From Gemmatimonadota bacterium (GTDB taxonomy: Bacteria > Gemmatimonadota > Gemmatimonadetes > Longimicrobiales > Gaopeijiaceae): DNA of 21,149 bases. The number at the start of each line of letters is the position of its first letter. Within the stretch, counting starts at the first letter, position 1. Of the stretch, positions 14,657 to 21,149 are shown piece after piece. Made by a program: the position numbers and the translations under genes. The DNA is taken from NCBI GenBank assembly GCA_003567615.1, contig PWZC01000205.1, forward strand, positions 1-21,149, in the 5' to 3' direction. A model generated the notes under the pieces. It saw nothing but the letters and a program-made list of their open reading frames with translations. It was not told where the DNA came from and did not search any database.

Positions 14657-15481
14657 ATGCCTGCCCATCCTCCCCCAGGCCCTTCGCGGCGGCCGCCACC
14701 CGGCCCCACTGGCGAGATGCCCTTCCTGGATCATCTGGAAGAGCTCCGCTGGAGGATCCTGTGGTCACTGGCAACGCTGGTGATCGCCACCGGAATCGGG
14801 TTCGCCATCGTGCACTACCTGGGTGTGATGGAACTCCTGATCCGGCCGGTTCGCCCCTTCCTGGCCGGCGACCAGTTGGTCTATTTCAATCCGGCCACAC
14901 CGTTCTTCATCACTCTGAAGCTCGGGCTGCTGGTGGGGATCCTTCTGGCCTTTCCCATCGTACTCTATCAGGTGTGGGCATTCTTCTCACCGGCGTTGGA
15001 GGCCCGAGAGAAGAAGATCATCGTTCCGAGCCTCTACTTTGGCCTGGCCCTCTTCACGGCGGGTGTGGCCATGGCCTACTTCTGGGTCCTCCCGCTGGCC
15101 CTGCGCTTCCTGACCGGATTCCAGCAGGCCTTTCTCGAGCCGGCCATCGAGGTGGGGGAGTACCTGGGGTTCGTGGTCCGCCTCCTCCTGGCCTTCGGGT
15201 TGGTCTTCGAGCTACCGGTGGTGATCATGATCCTTTCGGCGCTTGGACTGGTGACGCCTCGATTCCTGAAGGAGAAGCGGCGGCATGCCATCTTCCTCAT
15301 CGTGGTCCTGTCCAGCCTCCTGACTCCCGGGGACATCGCATCCACCTTCCTCATGATCGCTCCCATGATCGTCCTCTACGAAGTGAGCATCGTCATTTCC
15401 CGCTTCATCCAACGACGCCGGGAAGAGCCGTTGCAGCCTTCGGCCGAGCCGCCTCCGGGAACCGTTGAGGCGGGGTCGTGA
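14657..15481 (+). CDS. tatC: Sec-independent protein translocase TatC
   Basis: Receptor core of the twin-arginine translocase, recognising RR signal peptides for export of folded proteins. 274 residues with about six hydrophobic segments. The signature MPFLDHLEELRWRI at the N-terminus (from residue 21) has the conserved Glu and Arg, and typical loops FNPATPFFITLKLG, FPIVLYQVWAFFSPAL and LVFELPVVIMIL follow, with SSLLTPGDIAS before the last helices. The first 20 residues are a Pro-rich extension; ATG at 14717 would start directly at MPFLDHLEELR and is a fair alternative. No strong Shine-Dalgarno is visible for either. tatA/tatB are not in the window. Its stop overlaps the GTG of the lptD-like gene (GTGA). 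Confidence 0.94.
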   Translation: MPAHPPPGPSRRPPPGPTGEMPFLDHLEELRWRILWSLATLVIATGIGFAIVHYLGVMELLIRPVRPFLAGDQLVYFNPATPFFITLKLGLLVGILLAFPIVLYQVWAFFSPALEAREKKIIVPSLYFGLALFTAGVAMAYFWVLPLALRFLTGFQQAFLEPAIEVGEYLGFVVRLLLAFGLVFELPVVIMILSALGLVTPRFLKEKRRHAIFLIVVLSSLLTPGDIASTFLMIAPMIVLYEVSIVISRFIQRRREEPLQPSAEPPPGTVEAGS

Positions 15482-18400
15482 AGGGCGGCCGGGTGGCGCT
15501 CGTTGGGGTGGTGTCAGCGGCCCTCGTCCTTCTGACCGCTGCCGCTCCCCCGTCCGCTCCGGCCACAGTCGGGTCGGGTCCTGCCCTGAAGGGGCAGATG
15601 GGACAGGCTCCGGGCGATACCATCCTCTCCCGGGCCGACTCGGCTCGACTTCGGGTGCTGGAGAGACTTCGGGCGCCGGCGACCGCGACCCGGGCCGGTG
15701 ATGCCGAGCCCGATACGATGGTGGCGGACACCCTTCCCCCGTCCCCTCCGGACCCCGGGGCCGCCCCGGACGTGGTGGTGGTGGATCCAGCGGGTGCCGA
15801 CACCGTAGACACACCGGGGCTGACCGTCGCCACGGAGAGGCGGGAGCGCCGTCCCCTTCCCCCTACAGAACTCCCGGCGGGGGCCGATTCCATCATGCGC
15901 GCTCTGGCGGAGCTCCCGGGATTCTCGGTTGCCGCCTACCGGGGAGGGGAGGCGGACTTCCAGGCGGCGGAGCGGCGCCTCGTCCTCCGGGGAACCCCCG
16001 AGGATCGGGCCCTCTTCTCGGGACAGGGAAACCGGGTGGAGGCGGACTCCACCATCACCTTCGATGACCGGACCGGGCGGGTACGCACCACCGGGCCCAC
16101 CCTCTTTTCGCCCCAGGAAGGGGATCCGGTGGAGAGTTCGGCCCTGATCTTCGATCTGGAACAGCGGCGCGGAACGGCCCCGGCGGCCCGGACCACCTAT
16201 ACCGACGCCAACACCTGGTTCGTACGGGGCGATCTGGATTCCGTGGAGGAGGGGCGGATCTTCGGGACGCGGGCGCGCTTCACCTCCTGCGACCACGATC
16301 CTCCCCACTCCTTCTTCGAGGCGTCGCAGGTGAAGATCGTGGCGAACCAGGTGCTGGTGGCCCGGGGCGTGCGCATGTACGTGGAGGACGTCCCGGTGCT
16401 CTGGCTCCCCTTCCTGGCCCAGAATCTGGGGTCGGGGCGCTCATCGGGGCTCCTCACGCCGGCCTTCTCCATGAACGACATCGTGCGGACGTCGTCGGGC
16501 TACAATCGGCGCATCTCCAACATCGGCTATTACTGGGCCATGAGTGAGTACTCCGACGCCACCCTGGCGTTGGACTGGTTCTCGAACAACTACCTGGCCC
16601 TGACGGGCGGAGTCCGCTACCGCTGGCGGAGTCAGTTCCTGGATGGAAACCTGAATCTCCGGCGGTACTGGCGAGAGACGGGGCAGCAGGAACTCGGGCT
16701 CGACACCCGTCACAACTGGGAGATCTCGGAGCGGACCCGGGCCAATGTATCTGGCCGGTTCATCACCAGCTCCCAGTTCGTGAACCAGAATTCCTTCGAC
16801 CCGCAGGAACTGACCCAGACCATCAACTCCGAGGCCGGGTTCAGCCACCGGTTCGACTGGGGGAATCTCTCGCTCTCCGCCAATCGGAGGCAGCACCTGA
16901 GCGACGATCGGGTGGACATGAACCTCCCTACGGCGAGTCTGAACATCAACACCATGACGCTCTTTCCGGCGCCGGCGCAGACTGCCAGTTGGTACAACAA
17001 TCTGAGCCTGGGGGGGGGCGCACGCTTCAGCCGGGATGTATACGAGCGTCCATTCCAGCCCGATACCGCCTTCGTCCTGACCCGGGCCGATGAGGTGAGG
17101 AGCCGGGCCCGGGCCAACGCCTCCGCTGGTCTCGGTGACTTCTCCCTCTCCGGGAGCGTGGATTTCAACGAGACCCTCTTCGGCGATGTCCCGTCCCGTC
17201 TGTTCCAGCCGGATCCAGGGGAAGAAGCCGCCGCCACAGTCCGCCGCTTCGGGGGGTTCACCACCGGGGATGGTCTGCCCCCGGCCCTGGACCCCTTCCT
17301 TCAGAGCGACTTCATGGGGGATCCCCGGGCACTCCTGGATATCGAGAGCGCCCAGGTAAGCTGGAATACCAGCCTGTCGTATCGCTTGAATCTCATCGGG
17401 TCCACCACCTTCAGCCCCAACGTCTCCATCTCCGGGGAGATGCTCCGCCATGACACCATCCCCGACGCCATGAGTTTCGTGTCGGGTCCGAATCGTCTAT
17501 CGGCCGGGGCCCGGCTCCAGACCGACGTCTACGGCTTCTATCGGGGCTTCGGCGGGTTTGACGCGATCCGCCACAAGGTGACGCCCGCCGTCACCTACTC
17601 GTACTCGCCGGAGGTGACGCCGTCGGAATTGCAGCGCCAGGTCTTCGGAGCCCGGGCCGCGCGCCCGAGGAAGATCCTCACCGTGGGGTTCAACCAGACG
17701 TGGGAAGCCCGTCTCTCCGACGATGAGGAGGATCGGGCTCCGTCTCGGGCCGAGCCCCCCCGGGCGGAGCCGGAGGTGGAAGCCGACGACCCGGATGCCG
17801 TGGTCCCCGGGGCGCCGTCTCCTGACGATCCGGACGTGGTCATGGACCCGGAGGACCCGGACGCGGAGCCCGCCGATCCCCAGGACGTTCCCACCATGCT
17901 CCCTGGACCGGGTGACGAGGAGGATGGACCACGGCGCGCACCCCGGGCCCAGATCGTGAATCTACTGGCGCTGAATACCACCGCCATCACCTACGATCTG
18001 GTGGAGGCGGACTCCACCGGCCGGTTCATCGACGGGTTTACCACGACGCGGCTCAGCAATACGGTCCGCTCCGACTACCTCCGGGGGCTGGACCTCTCCT
18101 TCGAGCACGACCTCTTCGAAGATCCCCGCCGCGTCGGGGGGGAGAACGGCGAGGGGACCGCCGGGCCGGGGCGTCGGTTTGCGCCGCACCTCTCCCGGGT
18201 GAACCTGGGATTCCAGTTGAACCAGGACTCCAGGTTCATCCAGACCCTGAACCGATGGTTCGGGGTGGGGCCGGAGGCAGACGACGACCACGACCATGAC
18301 GACGGGGCCGACGTTGCGGCGGCGCCTGACGGCCAGGAGGACTGGGACGGGCCGCCGCCGGGAACCGGGCCGGACGGCTTCGACCAGAACCGCATCGTGC

Positions 18401-18780
18401 CCGGTCGCGACGAGGCGCGGGGACCCGGCCGCGGAGAGGGGTGGAACGCGCGAGTGAGATACAGCCTCAACCGGCCGAGGGACGGCGGGCCCGGGGCGGG
18501 CATGGGTCGAAATGAGCAGGTCCAGTGGGACATCTCCTTCGCACCCAGCCCCAACTGGGCCACCACCTGGCGTTCGGCCTACAATGTGACCGAGAACCGG
18601 TTCGCCGATCACGACGTTCGACTCATCCGGGACCTCCACGAATGGGAAGCTTCGTTCGGGTTCCGCCAGACGGTTCGGGGGAACTGGTCCTTCACCTTCG
18701 AGGTTGCCCTCCGGGCCAACCGGGACCTGAGCTTCGACTATCAGCAGCGGGACTCCCAGGGAGGCGGCCGACTCCGCTGA
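15478..18780 (+). CDS. lptD: LptD/OstA-like outer-membrane LPS-assembly protein
   Basis: 1100-residue exported protein of the LptD type, which inserts lipopolysaccharide into the outer leaflet. A signal peptide (hydrophobic 6-23) precedes a Pro/Asp-rich region to about 125. An OstA-like periplasmic domain follows at about 130-310, ending in the family stretch RARFTSCDHDPPHSFFEASQ and then VPVLWLPF (305-311). The rest is beta-barrel strands with alternating aromatic/polar residues (NYLALTGGVRYRWRSQF, WNTSLSYRLNLIG). C271 is the only cysteine I see, unlike E. coli LptD with its essential inter-domain disulfides. Two acidic insertions interrupt the barrel, at 748-823 and about 932-969 (with DDDHDHDD). 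The GTG start overlaps the tatC stop. It resembles the divergent putative LptD proteins outside Proteobacteria. Confidence 0.85.
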   Translation: MKGGRVALVGVVSAALVLLTAAAPPSAPATVGSGPALKGQMGQAPGDTILSRADSARLRVLERLRAPATATRAGDAEPDTMVADTLPPSPPDPGAAPDVVVVDPAGADTVDTPGLTVATERRERRPLPPTELPAGADSIMRALAELPGFSVAAYRGGEADFQAAERRLVLRGTPEDRALFSGQGNRVEADSTITFDDRTGRVRTTGPTLFSPQEGDPVESSALIFDLEQRRGTAPAARTTYTDANTWFVRGDLDSVEEGRIFGTRARFTSCDHDPPHSFFEASQVKIVANQVLVARGVRMYVEDVPVLWLPFLAQNLGSGRSSGLLTPAFSMNDIVRTSSGYNRRISNIGYYWAMSEYSDATLALDWFSNNYLALTGGVRYRWRSQFLDGNLNLRRYWRETGQQELGLDTRHNWEISERTRANVSGRFITSSQFVNQNSFDPQELTQTINSEAGFSHRFDWGNLSLSANRRQHLSDDRVDMNLPTASLNINTMTLFPAPAQTASWYNNLSLGGGARFSRDVYERPFQPDTAFVLTRADEVRSRARANASAGLGDFSLSGSVDFNETLFGDVPSRLFQPDPGEEAAATVRRFGGFTTGDGLPPALDPFLQSDFMGDPRALLDIESAQVSWNTSLSYRLNLIGSTTFSPNVSISGEMLRHDTIPDAMSFVSGPNRLSAGARLQTDVYGFYRGFGGFDAIRHKVTPAVTYSYSPEVTPSELQRQVFGARAARPRKILTVGFNQTWEARLSDDEEDRAPSRAEPPRAEPEVEADDPDAVVPGAPSPDDPDVVMDPEDPDAEPADPQDVPTMLPGPGDEEDGPRRAPRAQIVNLLALNTTAITYDLVEADSTGRFIDGFTTTRLSNTVRSDYLRGLDLSFEHDLFEDPRRVGGENGEGTAGPGRRFAPHLSRVNLGFQLNQDSRFIQTLNRWFGVGPEADDDHDHDDGADVAAAPDGQEDWDGPPPGTGPDGFDQNRIVPGRDEARGPGRGEGWNARVRYSLNRPRDGGPGAGMGRNEQVQWDISFAPSPNWATTWRSAYNVTENRFADHDVRLIRDLHEWEASFGFRQTVRGNWSFTFEVALRANRDLSFDYQQRDSQGGGRLR

Positions 18781-18799
18781 TCGCGCTGAGCGGCGACGT

Positions 18800-18839
18800 C
18801 CCCGTCAGCCCTGATGGGTGTCCACCCAGGGGGACGGGG
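18800..18839 (+). terminator. Strong stem-loop just after lptD, candidate terminator
   Basis: CCCCGTC (18800-18806) pairs with GACGGGG (18833-18839). Inside it CCCTG (18809-18813) pairs with CAGGG (18827-18831), giving a two-part stem of at least 12 bp. It begins 20 bases after the lptD stop. No T-run follows on either strand, so classical intrinsic termination is not clear, but position and stability suit a transcript end in GC-rich DNA. Confidence 0.5.
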
Positions 18840-18979
18840 CGGAGGGGAACTGCCTGGCGTCACGGTGTTGAGGGTCCGGCATACCTCCTGCACCGGATGA
18901 CTCCGTGGACCCGGGGGCTCGGGCAACCTCCAGCGCCTCATTCGGGTTCGGACGGATCCAATCCAATCGGGAGGCGGCG

Positions 18980-20155
18980 GTGACCAGGATGCGATGGCGA
19001 ACGGGTGGGTGGCTCGGCGGAGTGGCGGCGGTGGTGTTTCTGACGCTCACCGCCTGCGAGACTTCGGAGGTCCTGGTTCCGGTGAATGGAGGGGCGAGTC
19101 CGTCCGCCCCCCGGAATCTGGATGTCACCTACTATGCCGGGGCGGTTCTTGTCTCGTGGGACCTTCCGTCCAGGTGGGATGGAGAGTTCTTCCGGGTCTA
19201 CGGACGCCGGGTGAGCGACGCCGACTTCTTCCTGGTGGCGGACGTGACCAACTGTTCCGATGGAGCCTGCGCCTATTCGGATCGGAATGTGGTCCGCAAC
19301 GTGACCTACGAGTACTACGTGGCCTCCGTGGATCCCGGCTCCGGTGCCGAGACACCCTCCGACTTCTCGGTGGAGGTGTTCGTGCCCCGGTTCGATCCGC
19401 CACCCACCCCTGGCGACGTGGAAGCTGTCGCCCTGGACGACGCCATCTTCCTCCGCTGGAACACCGCGGCCCGGGCGGCAGATGACTTCCACTTCTACCG
19501 GGTATACCTGGAGGAGGCCGAGGGGGGAGGCGCCTTGCTGGGTGAGACCGACTCCGAGGGCTTCCTTGACCTGCTGGTGCAGAATGGGAGCACCTACGGC
19601 TACTTTGTGACCGCCGTGGACCTGCAGGGGCACGAAAGCCCGGGCAGCTTCCTGGCGGAGGGGACGCCCCGTCCCGACTTCCGGGGGGAACTCCTGTATG
19701 CCTTCGAGGACCAGCCCGGACGTTCCGGCTTCGTCTTCCGCGAGAGTGAGGATCTGGACCCGCAGGTCCCGGGCACCGATCCCGGACGGCACTTCCGGGT
19801 GGAGATCGACGCGGACGGATGGTGGCTCGTGCCGGGGCCGGGGGCGCAGCTCCACCAGGAGGCCTACTTCACCACCAGCCTCCGCTGTGGTCCCGCCGCC
19901 GACGCCGGGTGCACGGACCTTCGCGTCGCGCCCTCGTCGGGATACGGGACCCAGGACATGCAGCTCACCCCCGAACTCAGCTACGTGCTTCGCGTGCCTG
20001 CCGAGGGGGGCGGGTGGAGGTACGGTGTGATCCGAGTCAGCCACGTAGGGTTCGCCCAGGACGGCGCCATCGTGATCTTCGACTGGGCCTTCCAGTTGCA
20101 GGTTGGCAATCCCGCCCTCTCCCCTGCACCCAACCCCTCCATCGTCCGAGACTAG
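18980..20155 (+). CDS. Fibronectin type III lipoprotein, function unknown
   Basis: 391-residue lipoprotein from the GTG at 18980, chosen because GGGAGG (18969-18974) lies five bases upstream; an ATG three codons later and longer in-frame ATGs exist. The hydrophobic signal ends in the lipobox LTAC, lipidating C26. Two fibronectin type III domains follow, at about 43-136 (PSAPRNLDVTYYAGAVLVSW ... YEYYVASVDPGSG) and 141-228 (DVEAVALDDAIFLRW ... YGYFVTAVDLQG). A C-terminal beta-rich region (about 235-391) is one I do not recognise. Two cysteine pairs (92/97 and 303/311) could be disulfides. It is the first gene after lptD and its hairpin. A surface or periplasmic binding role is inference; no enzyme motif is visible. 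Confidence 0.8.
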   Translation: MTRMRWRTGGWLGGVAAVVFLTLTACETSEVLVPVNGGASPSAPRNLDVTYYAGAVLVSWDLPSRWDGEFFRVYGRRVSDADFFLVADVTNCSDGACAYSDRNVVRNVTYEYYVASVDPGSGAETPSDFSVEVFVPRFDPPPTPGDVEAVALDDAIFLRWNTAARAADDFHFYRVYLEEAEGGGALLGETDSEGFLDLLVQNGSTYGYFVTAVDLQGHESPGSFLAEGTPRPDFRGELLYAFEDQPGRSGFVFRESEDLDPQVPGTDPGRHFRVEIDADGWWLVPGPGAQLHQEAYFTTSLRCGPAADAGCTDLRVAPSSGYGTQDMQLTPELSYVLRVPAEGGGWRYGVIRVSHVGFAQDGAIVIFDWAFQLQVGNPALSPAPNPSIVRD

Positions 20156-20170
20156 GAGCAGGCCCGGGCG

Positions 20171-20193
20171 GCCGCCGGCAGCATGCGGGCGGC
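20171..20193 (+). terminator. GC stem-loop after the FN3 lipoprotein gene
   Basis: GCCGCC (20171-20176) pairs with GGCGGC (20188-20193) around an 11-base loop, 15 bases after the stop codon. No T-run follows. A weak terminator candidate judged by position only; similar stems arise by chance in DNA this GC-rich. Confidence 0.35.
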
Positions 20194-20245
20194 GTGCGGT
20201 CGACGGCGTTGGTAGCCGGCACAGGAACAGAGGTGAAGGGTGGCC

Positions 20246-20298
20246 GGGAGGATCGGGAGGAGGGGTGGACCGGAGGCCCCTTCCCCTCCTATCCTCCC
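20246..20298 (+). other. Long interrupted hairpin upstream of the TPR gene
   Basis: GGGAGGAT (20246-20253) pairs with ATCCTCCC (20291-20298). AGGAGGGG (20258-20265) pairs with CCCCTCCT (20283-20290). A four-base bulge (CGGG) interrupts one side only and the loop is 17 bases. The 16 paired bases are purine on one strand and pyrimidine on the other, apart from the AT step. It could be a terminator for the FN3 gene or a leader structure for the TPR gene 60 bases on. Confidence 0.5.
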
Positions 20299-20325
20299 AC
20301 GTGGAATCGAGCGTCTGACGGGTCG

Positions 20326-20337
20326 GGGGACGTCCCC
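20326..20337. promoter_or_regulatory. 12-bp perfect palindrome upstream of the TPR gene
   Basis: GGGGACGTCCCC is a perfect 12-base palindrome (flanking C and G extend it to 14 with one offset base), ending 21 bases before the TTG start. It could be an operator half-site pair or part of the leader RNA. No binding family can be assigned from sequence. Confidence 0.35.
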
Positions 20338-20358
20338 GCAACTCCAGGAGCGTGGCCG

Positions 20359-21149
20359 TTGTCGACGAAGATCGAGAAGTTGAAGCGGAAGGCTCGCGAG
20401 CACGAGCAGCGGGAGGAGTGGCCCGAAGCGCTCGAGCTCTACACCCGGGCGCTGGACGAGTCGGTGGAGCAGGACGATCCCGACATCGCCCTTCACAACC
20501 GGATCGGGGATCTCCAGATCCGCCTCGGGGACCGGGATGGAGCGATGGCCAGCTATGAGCGGGCCATCGATCTCTATCTGGAAGGGGATCTCCCCAACAA
20601 CGCCATGGCCGTCTGTCGGAAACTTCAGCGGAATGCGCCGGATCGCACGTCCACCCTCCTGCGCATGGGGCACATCCGGATTCAGCAGGGATTCGTGGTG
20701 GACGCTCGCCAGAACTTCCTGAGTTACGCCGAGGCCCGGGTTGCCCAGGGAAGGGGAGAGGAGGGCCTGAGGGCGCTGGAGGAATTCGCTGCGCTGGCGC
20801 CGGAAGACGTTCAGGTGCGGGTGTTCCTCGCGACCTTCCTCGAGCAGCAGGAGCGGACCCAAGAGGCCATCGGGCACCTCCGGGCCGCGTACCGCTACCT
20901 CCGGGACCAGGGGGAGAACGAGGAGGCCGCCGGACTGCGGAGCCGCGTGCAGGAGATGGCGCCGGAGGTGGATGTGGAGGCTGAGGCCCTGCGGGATGAG
21001 GCTCGGGGGGACGAGACGGTGAGTGAGCCCGCGCGGGATGATCTCTCCATGGACTGGCCTGAGCCCGGGAAACACGCCGGCCGCGGCGGAGATGAGGAGC
21101 CTTCGCACGATCCCCTGGCCGGAAACGTGGTGGATCTCGAGGCCTCTGA
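20359..21149 (+). CDS. TPR-repeat protein, 5' part (TTG start; 3' end outside window)
   Basis: The frame is open from TTG at 20359 to the last base, 263 complete codons with no stop; the final TGA-like triplet at 21147 is in another frame. AGGAG at 20346-20350, eight bases before the TTG, makes this rare start convincing; there is no closer ATG or GTG in frame (the first ATG is at 20545). The product begins STKIEKLKRKAREHEQREEW and has tetratricopeptide-like helices across about 11-195, e.g. WPEALELYTRALDES, NRIGDLQIRLGDRDGAMASYERAI and FLATFLEQQERTQEAIGHLRAAY. From about 200 it is acidic and Pro-rich, probably a linker. No signal peptide is seen, so it is likely cytoplasmic. Function unknown; TPRs suggest a scaffold. 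Confidence 0.78.
   Translation, partial: MSTKIEKLKRKAREHEQREEWPEALELYTRALDESVEQDDPDIALHNRIGDLQIRLGDRDGAMASYERAIDLYLEGDLPNNAMAVCRKLQRNAPDRTSTLLRMGHIRIQQGFVVDARQNFLSYAEARVAQGRGEEGLRALEEFAALAPEDVQVRVFLATFLEQQERTQEAIGHLRAAYRYLRDQGENEEAAGLRSRVQEMAPEVDVEAEALRDEARGDETVSEPARDDLSMDWPEPGKHAGRGGDEEPSHDPLAGNVVDLEAS

Noticed and set aside
18938..20341. 467-codon - strand open frame opposite the FN3 lipoprotein gene
   Set aside because: Composition is Gly/His/Pro-rich without domains, while the + strand frame has a lipobox, Shine-Dalgarno and FN3 motifs.
20156..20358. tRNA, SRP RNA or a riboswitch in the FN3-TPR gap
   Set aside because: I found no T-loop, anticodon arm or SRP apical motif, and no match to riboswitch cores I know; only the hairpins are supportable.
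20352..20558. GTG-initiated frame overlapping the start of the TPR gene
   Set aside because: It ends after 68 codons with low-complexity sequence, while the TTG frame seven bases on stays open to the window end with TPR helices.

Overview
The window is a G+C-rich stretch (about two thirds G+C by eye) of a bacterial chromosome in which every gene I can support lies on the + strand, mostly a few bases apart or overlapping by 1-4 bases. It encodes outer-membrane machinery (LptD-like protein, Pal, Tol system, lipobox proteins), so the organism is a Gram-negative-type diderm. The high G+C, the divergent LptD and TolA/TonB-like proteins and the gene order make me favour a Gemmatimonadota-like lineage over a proteobacterium. 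That placement is inference from gene style; nothing here proves it.

Layout. (1) 1-3320: the 3' part of uvrB (nucleotide excision repair), then tsaE, tsaB and rimI, chained by ATGA/GTGA overlaps or a 1-base gap. This is a tRNA t6A-modification set without tsaD. (2) 3323-7787: hemB, a secreted LysM protein, a CcsA/HemX-like membrane protein and hemA, i.e. tetrapyrrole synthesis with cytochrome c/heme-handling genes. An NAD-dependent sugar epimerase (7784-8776) overlaps the end of hemA. (3) 8796-14120: a complete Tol-Pal system in the order tolQ, tolR, tolA/tonB-like, tolB, pal, cpoB. A 415-base gene-free gap separates tolB from pal, and an unusually strong hairpin sits inside the first codons of cpoB. 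(4) 14137-18780: nrdR (repressor of ribonucleotide reductase genes), tatC (Tat translocase) and a large lptD-like gene. (5) 18980-21149: a fibronectin-III lipoprotein of unknown function and the start of a TPR protein that begins with TTG and runs off the end of the window.

How they work together. The second half is an envelope-biogenesis block. Tol-Pal-CpoB couples inner membrane, peptidoglycan and outer membrane during division; TatC exports folded proteins; LptD inserts lipopolysaccharide or a similar lipid; two further secreted proteins (LysM, FN3) are probably envelope components. The first half is housekeeping (repair, tRNA modification, heme).

I found no mobile element, CRISPR array, tRNA or rRNA, and no clear sign of a new defence or biosynthetic system. 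The most interesting items are non-coding or architectural: the 17-bp hairpin overlapping the start of cpoB, the structured tolB-pal gap, the hairpins around the FN3 gene, the LptD homologue with one cysteine and long acidic insertions, and the FN3 lipoprotein next to it.
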